64,000 nucleotides of DNA from Nitrososphaera sp. (GCA_029263715.1 JAJUFP010000003.1:157543-221542), one strand, 5' to 3'; positions 25,479 to 35,076 are shown, numbered from the stretch's first letter. Numbers and translations are program-made. The notes: a model not told the origin generated them from the sequence alone.

Positions 25479-25599
25479 CTGGTTCGTGGCTGTCCCAGTT
25501 AGACAACCCTGGCCACTGGTCATCCATGGTAGGCCAACAGCCCAATATCTTTTGACTCTGTTGTTTTTCGTTAATCTTCATGCATACCGGTAAAATTCA

Positions 25600-26160
25600 T
25601 TGTTGTTCAGGAAAAATGATGCCGCAGCCATAAGGGAGAGAGCCAATGCTGCTCTTGCAAAACTCCAACGGGATGCTCAAGCCATGGGCATGCTGCGGGC
25701 AAGGCTGGAATCCCGGGTCAACTCCACATCCAAGGGAAATGACAGCTACAACGAGCTTGTCAAGATGCTGGAGCTGGTCAAAAACGGCGAGCAGATTCTA
25801 AACGGCTTGTCTGACAAGGTGGGGGCAATCCGCTTCCTTGAAGAGTTTGTCATGATAATGGACAGCGCCGCCGCCTCGGTTGGCGAGATAAAGGGCGACA
25901 TCGAGTACATGATCCCCCTGGCTGAAAAGGCCCTTCAGGAGATACACGATACCATCTCCAAGATGTCCGGGGAATCCTATCAGGAAGCTGACAAGAGCGC
26001 CCTGGACATGCAGCAAAGCATCATTGATGAGGCCGTTAGGGTTGCCGCTGCAAGTACAGCAAACGGCGCAGATCTTGCAATACTCAAGAAAATACAAGAG
26101 CCGCCAATACAAAAAAGCAGCGAACTGTCCAAAAAAGAACTTGAGGCAGAGCTAGCCTAG
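25600..26160 (+). CDS. Second ESCRT-III-like protein (CdvB paralogue)
   Basis: 186 residues from tandem TTG codons (25600 or 25603). Helical throughout, with ALAKLQRDAQAMGMLRARLE as the long first helix and FLEEFVMIMDSAAASVGEIK matching the ESCRT-III core. It then runs to an acidic helix (ALDMQQSIIDEAVRVAAAS). The tail EPPIQKSSELSKKELEAEL may be the CdvC-binding segment. It is shorter at the N-terminus than its neighbour. A division of labour with the upstream paralogue, as in Sulfolobus CdvB1/B2, is likely but not shown. It lies 121 bases after cdvB and 85 before cdvC. Confidence 0.78.
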   Translation: MLFRKNDAAAIRERANAALAKLQRDAQAMGMLRARLESRVNSTSKGNDSYNELVKMLELVKNGEQILNGLSDKVGAIRFLEEFVMIMDSAAASVGEIKGDIEYMIPLAEKALQEIHDTISKMSGESYQEADKSALDMQQSIIDEAVRVAAASTANGADLAILKKIQEPPIQKSSELSKKELEAELA

Positions 26161-26245
26161 GTGTAATCTTTTTTGTCCATTGAGCAAGATAGATTTACAC
26201 CAATGTAATTCAAACATGGATCCTATTTCTGTTTGAGCTGTAATT

Positions 26246-27472
26246 ATGAGTCTCGCACCCCAAGAACTAGAAAATAGCGCTAGCAAGTATGCAGCTGAAG
26301 CCATTAGACTGGATTCACAAGGATCGCGAGGTATGGCCATACAGTCATACCAGCGGGCCATCGAAGCTCTGGTCAAATTGGTTCAGATCTATCCAGATTA
26401 TAAATTGAACAAGGTCTACATGGAACGGGCCAATGCATATCAAAACAGGATCAAGGCATTGCAGATGTCCCATGGCCTGGAAGATGACAAGCCGGCGGTC
26501 AATCCCATTGAAAGCAAGAACGAACCTGCCAATGGCAACGGAAACAGCAAGGGATCCGCGCCGTCCTCCAAGTCAAGCAGTGTTGAAACGCTGAAGGCTG
26601 ACTTTGATGACCTGGTTATGAAGGAAAAGCCAAAGGTGAGCTGGGACGAGGTCATCGGTCTTGACGATGCAAAGCGGGCCATCCGCGAGTCGATTGTTTA
26701 CCCCATGAAGAGGCCCGACCTGTTCCCACTTGGCTGGCCCCGCGGTATACTTCTGTACGGGCCGCCGGGATGCGGCAAGACCCTTCTTGCTGCAGCTGCC
26801 GCGGCTGAAATTGATGGTTACTTCATCAATGTGGATGCCGCATCCATGATGAGCAAGTGGCTAGGCGAGGCTGAGAAGAACATATCAAAGCTGTTCAGCA
26901 TGGCCAGAAAGCTCAACGAAAGCGAAGGCGTTCCAGTTTTGCTGTTCATAGACGAGATCGACTCGCTTCTGGGCACCAGGAACAGCGAGGTCGGAGGCGA
27001 GGTGAGAGTCAAGAACCAGTTCCTGACAGAGATGGACGGTATCAACGGAAAATCCAAGGAATCTCAACTTTACGTCATCGGTGCTACCAACAAGCCTTGG
27101 AGCCTTGAAGCAGGGTTCCTGCGAAGGTTCCAGAAGAGGATCTACGTGACGCTTCCAGACAATGCTTCTAGAACAAACCTGTTCAACCAGTACACCAAAC
27201 CGCTGAACACCGAGGGCAGTCTGAAGATAGAGGAGCTTGCCAAGATCACCGACGGTTACAGCGCCAGCGATGTCAAGGATGTTTGCCAGTCAGTCCAGCT
27301 ACGGGTGGTCAACGAGCTCTTTGAGAGCGGCAGGGCCATGGAGCAGGGCGCCAATCCAAGGCCAGTCAACACTGGTGATTTCAAGGAGATACTAAAGATC
27401 CGCAAGCCCAGCGTAAGCGTGGATATGATAAGGGCCTACATGAGATGGAGCGACCAGTTCAAGGCGCTCTAA
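26246..27472 (+). CDS. cdvC: CdvC (Vps4-like AAA ATPase)
   Basis: 408 residues. The N-terminal MIT domain (about 5-75; ASKYAAEAIRLDSQGSRGMA, then SYQRAIEALVKLV) binds ESCRT-III tails. A low-complexity linker leads to the AAA domain, with Walker A GPPGCGKT at 172-179, Walker B LLFIDEID around 236-237 and GATNKPWSLEAGFLRRF as sensor and arginine-finger region. CdvC remodels ESCRT-III polymers during division. Its 3' end overlaps the convergent pyrophosphatase gene by 14 bases. Confidence 0.95.
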   Translation: MSLAPQELENSASKYAAEAIRLDSQGSRGMAIQSYQRAIEALVKLVQIYPDYKLNKVYMERANAYQNRIKALQMSHGLEDDKPAVNPIESKNEPANGNGNSKGSAPSSKSSSVETLKADFDDLVMKEKPKVSWDEVIGLDDAKRAIRESIVYPMKRPDLFPLGWPRGILLYGPPGCGKTLLAAAAAAEIDGYFINVDAASMMSKWLGEAEKNISKLFSMARKLNESEGVPVLLFIDEIDSLLGTRNSEVGGEVRVKNQFLTEMDGINGKSKESQLYVIGATNKPWSLEAGFLRRFQKRIYVTLPDNASRTNLFNQYTKPLNTEGSLKIEELAKITDGYSASDVKDVCQSVQLRVVNELFESGRAMEQGANPRPVNTGDFKEILKIRKPSVSVDMIRAYMRWSDQFKAL

Positions 27473-28019
27473 CTACTTTTTCTTCCTGTGCCTTGAACCT
27501 TTCAATGGCCTCGGCGATCTTTTTCTTGGCCGTTTCTTTGTTTTCCCAGCCGGTCACCTTGACGTATTTGCCCTTTTCCAGCTCCTTGTAATGCTCAAAA
27601 AAGTGCTCTATCTGGTTCAGTATGTAGCGCGGAACGTCGGTGATGTCCTGAACTTCAGAAAAGCTAGGATCTATCTTTGGTATTGGAGCTGCAATTATCT
27701 TGGAGTCGGGCCCTTCTTCGTCTTCTGTCAAAAGCACGCCAACGGGTTTGGCGCGGATAACCGACATGGGAACAACAGGGTAATCCCCAAGCACAAGGAC
27801 GTCGACCGGGTCACCGTCGCCCTCAATCGTGCGCGGGATAAATCCATAGTTGCACGGGTAGACCATGGTTGTGAACAATCGCCTGTCAACAAAGACGGCG
27901 CCGGTTTCCACATCAAGCTCGTACTTGATGCTGCTACCCTTTGGGACCTCTATTACCACGTTAACTTCATCAACAGTACCACTGGGTAAGTTTGTATGTA
28001 CAAAATGTTGAACGCGCAA
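27459..28019 (-). CDS. ppa: Inorganic pyrophosphatase (soluble family I)
   Basis: 186 residues. Family I features are VIEVPKGSSIKYELDVETGA, then YPCNYGFIPRTIEGDGDPVDVLVLG, which holds the Asp cluster that binds magnesium. VKVTGWENKETAKKKI lies near the C-terminus. The enzyme hydrolyses cytosolic pyrophosphate and pulls biosynthetic reactions forward. It is transcribed away from the membrane-bound pyrophosphatase gene, with about 138 bases between their starts, so two pyrophosphate-consuming enzymes share one upstream region. Confidence 0.96.
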   Translation of the reverse strand: MRVQHFVHTNLPSGTVDEVNVVIEVPKGSSIKYELDVETGAVFVDRRLFTTMVYPCNYGFIPRTIEGDGDPVDVLVLGDYPVVPMSVIRAKPVGVLLTEDEEGPDSKIIAAPIPKIDPSFSEVQDITDVPRYILNQIEHFFEHYKELEKGKYVKVTGWENKETAKKKIAEAIERFKAQEEKVVRAP

Positions 28020-28126
28020 GATGGCATAGCAATGTACACAACCCCTTTATAATTCAAAAGGGATTTAGCGAAAAATCGTTCCAGATAGCAAAATTTCATC
28101 ATATGTTCGACCATCGTCGTATCAGT

Positions 28127-28137
28127 CTTTATATATT
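28127..28137 (+). promoter_or_regulatory. TATA-like box of the membrane pyrophosphatase gene
   Basis: CTTTATATATT about 26 bases before the TTG start at 28158, consistent with a leaderless transcript. Confidence 0.5.
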
Positions 28138-28157
28138 CAGATTAGGACATTGCCTTA

Positions 28158-30251
28158 TTGGCGTTTGAAGACATGCTTCCCATCGGGGCCGCGATAGCCT
28201 CGATGGCGGCCGCAGCTGGCCTAGCTGTATGGGTTGGGAGGCAGCACAGCGGCACTGAAAAGATGATGAGCATTTCGTTGGCTGTCGGAGCCGGCGCCAT
28301 GGCTTTTCTGAAGCGTGAATTCAAGATTGTAATACCGGCGGCAGTCGTGCTTGCAATAATAATCGGCTTTACTTCCGGTTCGTCAAACGGCGTGGCTTTT
28401 GCCATTGGAGCCGCGCTTTCTGGCGTGGCAGGTCTGATCTCCCTTAAAATTACCGTCAAGGCGGCTGTAAGGGCAGCCCAGGCCACGTCCAAGGGCTTGG
28501 GGCCAGCCTTTGCCACGGCGTTCCGTGGCGGTGCAACGGTCGGACTTGCGGTGCCGGCTATGGCCCTCATCGCCATAACAATGCTTTATTTTGTTTACCC
28601 AGACCCGCTGACGATAGCTGGCGTGGGCATCGGCGCAAGCCTGATCGCGCTTTTCATCAGGGCCGGCGGTGGCATATTCACCAAAGCAGCAGATCTTGGA
28701 GCCGATCTTGTGGGCAAGGTTGAGGCTGGCATACCTGAAGACGACCCAAGGAACCCCGCCACGATAGCAGACAACGTTGGTGACAACGTTGGCGATGCAG
28801 CAGGGATGGGCTCCGATATCTACGAGTCGTACATCGTAACTACACTTGCTGCAATGCTGCTTGGCGCGCTGATAGTTCCGGCAAGCCTGCAGGTAATTGG
28901 CGGCGACAGGTTTGAATTAACTACTCTCCCAATGGTCGGCATTGAAGTAAAGCCACTTGTGCTCTACCCGATCCTGATCGGAGCATCAGGGCTGATAGCT
29001 TCGATAATTGGCGCCATGACGATAACTTCAAGGAAGATATCCGACCCCATGAGGCCGCTTGATGTGGCATTCCTTGTAAGCGCGGCTACAGCCATTGTGC
29101 TCAACTTTTTCTTTACGACTGCTTTTCTTGGCTACAATACACTGTCGTATGCACTTTTTGCCACCACTGTTGTAGGCGTAATTCTGGTGCCCGTCATACA
29201 AAGGATCACAGACTATTACACCAACTACAAGTACAAGCCGGTGCAGGAAATCGCTGACTCGACAAAGTGGGGCTACGCGTCAAACACGCTGACTGGTATC
29301 ATTATGGGCATGAGGTCTACAGGACCATTCATGCTGGCGATTGTTGTGGTGCTTGGCGTTTCCTACGGCATCACTTTTGGCATAACGCAGGACCCCCTCA
29401 TGGGCATCTACGGCACAGCGATGGCGGCAATGGCGATGCTCAGCCTGGCCGGCATCGTGCTCTGCATCGACGCCTTTGGACCAATAAGCGATAACGCCGG
29501 CGGCATCGTGGAGATGACTGGCATGGGCGATGAAAACCGTGTAATAACGGACAAGATAGATGCCGTGGGCAACACCACAAAAGCGATCACAAAAGGCTTT
29601 GCTATTGCAAGCGCTGGCCTTGCCGCATTGGCAATGATACAGGCGTTCCAGCATGAAGCCGACAAGCTGTTCCCGGCCCAGGCGTTTGAGTATTCGCTGT
29701 CGGATGTCGGCCTTGTCATAGGTCTGCTCATTGGCGGCCTCATACCGTTCTTTGTTACAAGCCAGCTCATTGCAGGAGTCAGCAAGACTGCCTCAAAGAT
29801 GGTCGACGAAGTTAGGCGGCAGTTCAAAGAAAAGCCGGGTATCTTGGACGGCACGGACACGCCGGATTATGCCCGGTGCGTCGACATTGCCACGGGGGCA
29901 AGCCTAAAGGAGCTATGGAAGCCTGCGCTTATCACGGTGGCGGCGCCTATAGTGACTGGAGTCCTGCTTGGGCCTACCGCTGTGGCCGGAGTACTGATGG
30001 GCGCGGTGGTAAGCGGCCTGTTTTTGGCATACCACCTGGCAAACAGTGGCGGCGCCTGGGACAATGCCAAGAAATACATCGAGATGCAGGGCAAGAAAAA
30101 GACAGAGGCTCATGCAGTTGCTGTCGTAGGAGACTTGATAGGCGACCCGTACAAGGACACGGCCGGTCCAGCGCTAAACACGGTGATCAAGCTGCTAAAC
30201 ACCGTTGCTATAGTGTTCGTTCCGATATTCGTTGCAATACTGGCGCTGTGA
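28158..30251 (+). CDS. hppA: Membrane-bound proton-translocating pyrophosphatase
   Basis: 697 residues with about sixteen membrane helices, from a TTG. The catalytic loops are intact: ADLGADLVGKVEAGIPEDDP and RNPATIADNVGDNVGDAAGM bind Mg-pyrophosphate, and FGPISDNAGGIVEM and DTAGPALNTVIKL lie in later helices. The diagnostic element reads GNTTKAITKG. A Lys at this site marks the potassium-independent class, which usually pumps protons. The enzyme couples pyrophosphate hydrolysis to ion export and saves energy. Divergent from soluble ppa. Confidence 0.95.
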   Translation: MAFEDMLPIGAAIASMAAAAGLAVWVGRQHSGTEKMMSISLAVGAGAMAFLKREFKIVIPAAVVLAIIIGFTSGSSNGVAFAIGAALSGVAGLISLKITVKAAVRAAQATSKGLGPAFATAFRGGATVGLAVPAMALIAITMLYFVYPDPLTIAGVGIGASLIALFIRAGGGIFTKAADLGADLVGKVEAGIPEDDPRNPATIADNVGDNVGDAAGMGSDIYESYIVTTLAAMLLGALIVPASLQVIGGDRFELTTLPMVGIEVKPLVLYPILIGASGLIASIIGAMTITSRKISDPMRPLDVAFLVSAATAIVLNFFFTTAFLGYNTLSYALFATTVVGVILVPVIQRITDYYTNYKYKPVQEIADSTKWGYASNTLTGIIMGMRSTGPFMLAIVVVLGVSYGITFGITQDPLMGIYGTAMAAMAMLSLAGIVLCIDAFGPISDNAGGIVEMTGMGDENRVITDKIDAVGNTTKAITKGFAIASAGLAALAMIQAFQHEADKLFPAQAFEYSLSDVGLVIGLLIGGLIPFFVTSQLIAGVSKTASKMVDEVRRQFKEKPGILDGTDTPDYARCVDIATGASLKELWKPALITVAAPIVTGVLLGPTAVAGVLMGAVVSGLFLAYHLANSGGAWDNAKKYIEMQGKKKTEAHAVAVVGDLIGDPYKDTAGPALNTVIKLLNTVAIVFVPIFVAILAL

Positions 30252-30320
30252 TTTTAGCCTTGGCAGCGTAAGGCATTTGTCCAAACCCGATAAATCAACA
30301 AGCCCCGCAAAACCTGACCA

Positions 30321-30330
30321 AAAATATAAA
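30321..30330 (+). promoter_or_regulatory. TATA-like box of ileS
   Basis: AAAATATAAA 30-39 bases before the ATG at 30360. Confidence 0.45.
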
Positions 30331-30359
30331 CACGAGTCGCAGGATCGACATTCGCATAG

Positions 30360-33300
30360 ATGGAGTTTAGCACAAGATTCGACGCCAAGGCGATCGAAAA
30401 CGAGGTTCGCAATTATCTTGATAACACGGATTTAAAGACGATGCTGGAAAACGAGCTGGCAGACAGGCCCCTGGTTGGTTACATTGAAGGGCCCCCCACC
30501 ATGAACGGCGAGCCGCATGCCGGCCATCTGCGCGGCAGGATAATCAAGGATCTGTGGTACAGATTCAACACGCTGCGCAAAAACAAGGTGATCTTCCGCG
30601 CCGGCTGGGACACGCAGGGCCTGCCAGTTGAGCTGGCCGCAGAAAAGGAGCTGGGGCTCACCGGCAGCAAGGCCGAAAACATCGGCAAGGTTGGCATTGA
30701 AAAGATCGTCGAAACCTGCAAGAAACTCATCCACATGTACAACGAAAAGTGGGTCATGATGGACAAGCTGCTGGGCATGTCATTTAACTATGAAAAGGCC
30801 TACTGGACTTTCAGAGACGATTACATAGAGCGGGAATGGCAGTACCTGAAAAAAGCCAAAGAGAGCGGCGTCCTCAAAGAATGGTTCAGGGTTGTAGCCT
30901 ACTGCCCGTCATGCCAGACATCGCTTAGCAATGCCGAGGTAAACCAAGGGTACGAGACTGTCGAGGATCCTTCATTTTACTACAAGGTCAAGCTGACAGA
31001 CGAGGACACGTACCTGATAGTGTGGACCACCATGCCGTTTACCATAATAACTGACGAGATGATCGGCGTCAACCCAAAAGCCAGCTATTCGTACATCTGG
31101 GTAAGCAAGGATAACAATTCCGGAGGCGAGCGCTGGCTTGTGGGCTCAGACCGGCTTGCCGACCTGATGAAGGAGCTTCGTATAGAGGACTACAAAGTGG
31201 AAAAAACGGTAAGCGGAGCCGAACTGGACGGCAAACACTACATCCACCCTATTTTGCATCTGATACCCGGGCTTGCAGAGCTTGCAAAGACCGGGTCGGT
31301 TCACTTTGTCGTGGCTGAAGATTTTGTTGACACTACAACAGGCAGCGGCCTTGTGCACCTGTCGCCAGCAAACGGTGAAGAGGATTTTGAGATAGCAAAC
31401 AAGCGCAAGGTGCCAATCTTTGTCCCGTTAGACGACAGGGTGATCTTTACAGAAAAGGCCGGCGCCTTCAAGGATCTGTTTGCACGCGATGCAGACATGA
31501 AGGTGTTTGAAGCCATGAAGGAGGCCGGCGCCTCGGTAAAAATGGGGCGCATCAAGCACCAGTACCCCACATGCTGGAGATCCCGCCATAAAGTGGTCTG
31601 GCTTGCAAGACGGGAGTACTTTTACATCATTGAGAATCTGGGCGACAAGCCCCTTGAAGCAGCCCAGAAGGTAGAGTACTTTTTTGATCAGCCAAAGAAC
31701 CGGTTTGTCGAGATAATCCGTGAGCAGCACCCCTGGTGCATATCCCGCGAGCGGGTCTGGGGCACCCCCCTTCCAATATGGTCGTGCGGCAAGTGCGGCC
31801 ACAAAGACGCGCTGTTTTCAAGAAGCGAGGTCATTAAAAAGGCCGTCGAGCTTCCAGATGGCCCGGACTTTGAGCTGCACCGGCCCTGGATAGACCGCGT
31901 CAAAATTGGATGCGAAAAGTGCGGCTCTATGATGCAGCGCGAGCCGTTTGTGCTTGACACTTGGCATAACAGCGGCGCCGCTCCGTATGCCTCACTTACA
32001 GACCAGGAATACAAAGACCTGATACCGGCCGCATTTCTTACAGAAGGCATAGACCAGACCCGGGGCTGGGCGTACACCCTGTTGATGGAAAACGTGATAA
32101 TGAGCCAGGACAGCGCTGCCCCGTTCCAGTCGTTTTTGTTCCAGGGGCACGTGCTTGATGAAAAGGGCAACAAGATGAGCAAGAGCCTTGGCAACGTGAT
32201 CGAAGCCCGGCAGCTCCTGACGGAAAATCCTGTCGACCTTATTCGGCTGTACTTCATGTGGAAGTCTTCGCCCATCGAAGCGCTCAACTTTAGCCTGGAT
32301 GAGATGAAGACAAGGACGTTCCAGATTCTAAGCACGCTTCACAACCTGCACGTGTACTACAGACAGAACAGCGAATTTGACCGGTTCGACAAGGACAGGC
32401 ATACCCTGCAATGGGTCCTTGACAACAAACTGCTGGCCCCCACCGAGGTCTGGCTGCTGGCAAAGATGCAGGGGCTGATAACCAAAGTCACAGAGTCCTT
32501 TGAGCAATGCCGATTCCATGAGGGTGCAAAGGCCATCGACGAGTTCATCATCAACCATCTAAGCCAGACGTACGTCCCGCTGACCCGGAACGCGATCTGG
32601 GACGATAGTGCCGAGAACCTGGACCGGCGTCTGGCCATCTACTCCGTCTTAGGCCACGTGCTGATGCAGGTGGACATCATGCTTCACCCGCTGTCGCCGT
32701 TTATCACGGAGCATCTCTACATCTCTTGCTTTGGAAGAAAAAAGAGCGTCATGCTGGAGAGCTGGCCAAAACACGATGATACGCTGGTCAACAACAAGGT
32801 GGAAGGCGCCTTTGACATGATAAAGGAAGTTGTTTCGCTTGCAAACGCTGCAAGAAACCTTGCTGGCCTCAAGCGCCGCTGGCCGATTCGGGAGATAACC
32901 GTCTGCGGCACGCACACCGATTTGAAGTCCTTTGAAGTTGACGGGGTCTTTGATGCGCTAAAGAGCCAGCTGAATGTCGAGAAGTGCAGCTTGGTGCAGA
33001 TTTCTGCCGGCTCACAGCTAGAAAAAACCCTCAGCCTTATCGACAACAGCATGCCCATCGTTGTCAATGCGCTGCTTGTCAGAAAGAATGTCGCGCCAAA
33101 AGTCAAGGCAGATATCAATGCAGTGCTGCAGGCATTTGAAAAAATAGACAGGATAGAACTGCTCCGCGCGCTCAAGTCCACCGGCAAGTACCAGCTCTTG
33201 TATGGCGAGAAATCCATAGACATCATTGAATCAGACGTTGACATCTCGTACAAGGCCGCGGAAGGCTACTCTTTATCGGAGCGCAACAGCCTGATCGTGT

Positions 33301-33593
33301 TTGTCTCAACCAAACGGGACAAAGAACTGATAGCAAAGGGGCTCATGCGCGACCTGGCAAGGAATCTGCAGCAGCTGCGCAAGGAACGGCAATACAACCC
33401 GACAGAGATCCTTTCTGCTGCCTATGTTGCGGGCCTTGACGACGAGGAGATATCTTTCCTGTCGGCCATGAACAGCGAGATGACCTACCTGGTTCGGGTA
33501 AAGGCAACGGCCCTGTCGAAGGAGCCGGTTGAAAAAGTAAACTACAAGACGGTGGAGATCGACGGCAGGGAGTTCCGCATATCTGTGGAATGA
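30360..33593 (+). CDS. ileS: Isoleucyl-tRNA synthetase
   Basis: 1077 residues, the archaeal/eukaryote-like length. HAGH at residues 53-56 is the HIGH motif and KMSKS at 605-609 the second signature. The editing domain in between has TTMPFTIITDEMIGVNP and GSGLVHLSPANGEEDF. Zinc-binding cysteines appear in CGKCGHKD and CEKCGSMM. The long C-terminal domain after about 850 resembles the tRNA-binding extension of archaeal IleRS. It charges tRNA-Ile and edits valine. It has its own TATA-like box. Confidence 0.96.
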   Translation: MEFSTRFDAKAIENEVRNYLDNTDLKTMLENELADRPLVGYIEGPPTMNGEPHAGHLRGRIIKDLWYRFNTLRKNKVIFRAGWDTQGLPVELAAEKELGLTGSKAENIGKVGIEKIVETCKKLIHMYNEKWVMMDKLLGMSFNYEKAYWTFRDDYIEREWQYLKKAKESGVLKEWFRVVAYCPSCQTSLSNAEVNQGYETVEDPSFYYKVKLTDEDTYLIVWTTMPFTIITDEMIGVNPKASYSYIWVSKDNNSGGERWLVGSDRLADLMKELRIEDYKVEKTVSGAELDGKHYIHPILHLIPGLAELAKTGSVHFVVAEDFVDTTTGSGLVHLSPANGEEDFEIANKRKVPIFVPLDDRVIFTEKAGAFKDLFARDADMKVFEAMKEAGASVKMGRIKHQYPTCWRSRHKVVWLARREYFYIIENLGDKPLEAAQKVEYFFDQPKNRFVEIIREQHPWCISRERVWGTPLPIWSCGKCGHKDALFSRSEVIKKAVELPDGPDFELHRPWIDRVKIGCEKCGSMMQREPFVLDTWHNSGAAPYASLTDQEYKDLIPAAFLTEGIDQTRGWAYTLLMENVIMSQDSAAPFQSFLFQGHVLDEKGNKMSKSLGNVIEARQLLTENPVDLIRLYFMWKSSPIEALNFSLDEMKTRTFQILSTLHNLHVYYRQNSEFDRFDKDRHTLQWVLDNKLLAPTEVWLLAKMQGLITKVTESFEQCRFHEGAKAIDEFIINHLSQTYVPLTRNAIWDDSAENLDRRLAIYSVLGHVLMQVDIMLHPLSPFITEHLYISCFGRKKSVMLESWPKHDDTLVNNKVEGAFDMIKEVVSLANAARNLAGLKRRWPIREITVCGTHTDLKSFEVDGVFDALKSQLNVEKCSLVQISAGSQLEKTLSLIDNSMPIVVNALLVRKNVAPKVKADINAVLQAFEKIDRIELLRALKSTGKYQLLYGEKSIDIIESDVDISYKAAEGYSLSERNSLIVFVSTKRDKELIAKGLMRDLARNLQQLRKERQYNPTEILSAAYVAGLDDEEISFLSAMNSEMTYLVRVKATALSKEPVEKVNYKTVEIDGREFRISVE

Positions 33594-33777
33594 AAATTTA
33601 CTAAATAGTGTGCATTATTGCTGCTATAACGTAATATTCCTAGTACCTGTTTCTGGTTATCAGACCCGGGGGCAGCAATTCAAGCTTCCTACCCAAAGGT
33701 AAGGAAAACGCGCTGTCCTATTGGTTAATAATTCTTGACATATTATTTTAAATGCTTATCCGGGCAGATATCGCCAA

Positions 33778-34113
33778 TTGACCAACGAACAGGTCACCCT
33801 TGACAGCTGGGTAATGAGCAGATTGAGAGAAAGGCTGCGCAGGGCGTCGATCATAGCCAGCAGAACTGGCAGGGCAGTTGTGCTCTACCGGCACACCATA
33901 GAAGAAAGCGAAACCTCTGCCGAGGAAGAGATTGCCACGGTCAACGAGCAGTACGTTGTGGTGCAGGTTATAACCCATGGTGGCTTTATCCCGCCAAGCT
34001 TCCAGCAGCAGTACGTGTTCACCTTTGAGCAATTCCCTGACTGGATAATGAAAAGAAGCAACGACCTGCTTTCGCGGTGCCTTGACAGTCTGGATCAAGA
34101 GATAGTGGACTAG
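33778..34113 (+). CDS. Conserved hypothetical protein
   Basis: 111 residues from a TTG (LTNEQVTLDSWVMSRLRERL). An N-terminal basic amphipathic helix is followed by strands (GRAVVLYRHTI, then YVVVQVITHGGFIPPSFQQQ) and a C-terminal helical part. No family is recognised. Composition is normal for the window and it sits in an otherwise gene-free 570-base stretch after ileS, so it is probably real. The start is uncertain, since only TTG or later codons are available. Function unknown. Confidence 0.6.
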   Translation: MTNEQVTLDSWVMSRLRERLRRASIIASRTGRAVVLYRHTIEESETSAEEEIATVNEQYVVVQVITHGGFIPPSFQQQYVFTFEQFPDWIMKRSNDLLSRCLDSLDQEIVD

Positions 34114-34130
34114 GGTTTTTCGGGATTCTG

Positions 34131-34140
34131 ACTATAAATA
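34131..34140 (+). promoter_or_regulatory. TATA-like box of the 48-residue gene
   Basis: ACTATAAATA ends 22 bases before the ATG at 34163. Confidence 0.45.
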
Positions 34141-34162
34141 TGGCCGCCAAGATAGCGGAAGC

Positions 34163-34309
34163 ATGGCTAAATTCGATGGTATCAAAGGACAGGAGCTTTT
34201 AGACGTGGAAGAAAGTAAGAACGAGATAACCCTGATCTTCAAGGACAACAGGTACCTGTTTGTCAAGATCCAGAACGGTCAGCTTGTATGCGACTCTGTT
34301 CCGGAATAA
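34163..34309 (+). CDS. Small hypothetical protein (48 residues)
   Basis: From ATG at 34163 the frame encodes 48 residues, with an amphipathic strand pattern (NEITLIFKDNRYLFVKIQNG). This suggests a small beta-sheet domain. It has its own TATA-like box at leaderless spacing, which supports a real gene. It ends one base before the convergent phosphatase gene. No family is recognised and the function is unknown. Confidence 0.6.
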   Translation: MAKFDGIKGQELLDVEESKNEITLIFKDNRYLFVKIQNGQLVCDSVPE

Positions 34310-34310
34310 C

Positions 34311-34820
34311 CTATTTTTTGCTCTGCAGGTATTTTTCGTACATTTCTATGGCCCTTTCCTGGATCTCTGACTGAACCGATCCGGGCCGCATGCTGCGAAT
34401 TTTTTCAATGGACTCCTGCGGGCTGAGGCCTTCATTTTTGAGGATGTAGGCAGCAAGAATAACGCCGGTCCTGCCCTTTCCTGCGGCACAGTGGACCATC
34501 ACTGGCCTTCCTTTTTTTATCTCCTCTTCGATGAATTCCACGGCCCTCTCAATGTCTTCTGGGTAGGGTGCGTCAAAGTCGTCAACCTCCAGGTGCATGT
34601 AGCCGACGTCTGCACCGTTGTTGACCCATGTGGAGGGAAGCGGCCTCTCTCTTACGGTGACTATGGATTTTATTCCCTGCCCTAGCAGCCAGTCAAATTC
34701 CTCGTGCGTGACTGGCATGCCTGACCCGGCCAGCTTGCCGTCTATAACCCAGCCAAAGTTGGTTGGCTTGTCAGACACCATGCCGTGCACCCGCCTATAG
34801 ACGTCTCCTATCTTGGTCAA
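34311..34820 (-). CDS. Dual-specificity-like protein phosphatase
   Basis: 169 residues. The catalytic P-loop is VHCAAGKGRTGVI, matching HCxxGxxR of cysteine-dependent tyrosine and dual-specificity phosphatases. The general acid lies in the upstream loop VDDFDAPYPEDIE. The N-terminus has NFGWVIDGKLAGSGMPVTHE, typical of the archaeal group related to PTPMT1/KAP. The likely role is removal of phosphate from tyrosine or other phosphoesters; substrates are not known. Convergent with the 48-residue gene and divergent from the next zinc ribbon gene. Confidence 0.88.
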   Translation of the reverse strand: MTKIGDVYRRVHGMVSDKPTNFGWVIDGKLAGSGMPVTHEEFDWLLGQGIKSIVTVRERPLPSTWVNNGADVGYMHLEVDDFDAPYPEDIERAVEFIEEEIKKGRPVMVHCAAGKGRTGVILAAYILKNEGLSPQESIEKIRSMRPGSVQSEIQERAIEMYEKYLQSKK

Positions 34821-34854
34821 CCGATTTAGTTGCGATTTGGAACCTTATAATGCT

Positions 34855-35076
34855 ATGCACAAAGCAGATATTCTTGCCTGTGCTAGATTTCATGTGCTTG
34901 AAGCCAAATGCCCTCAGTGTGACAAGAAGGCTCAGGTAGACGACGAGATGGCCACTGTAAAGTGCGATCATTGCGGCTTTCAGTCCACCTATGACGAGTA
35001 CCTGGAGATAATGACGGGCAAAGTAGAGAACCTAGCAGACGAGTACCTGCTGAACTGGGATAGGCGGCCCTTCTGA
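34855..35076 (+). CDS. Small zinc-ribbon protein
   Basis: 73 residues from ATG at 34855, chosen because CCTTATAA lies just upstream and the longer frame from 34813 overlaps the divergent phosphatase gene. The zinc ribbon is CPQCDKKAQ...VKCDHCGF (two CxxC pairs 17 residues apart). It is followed by an acidic helix, TYDEYLEIMTGKVENLADEY. Such ribbons often bind nucleic acid or act as adaptors. It ends at the stop of another small zinc ribbon gene on the other strand. Confidence 0.7.
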   Translation: MHKADILACARFHVLEAKCPQCDKKAQVDDEMATVKCDHCGFQSTYDEYLEIMTGKVENLADEYLLNWDRRPF

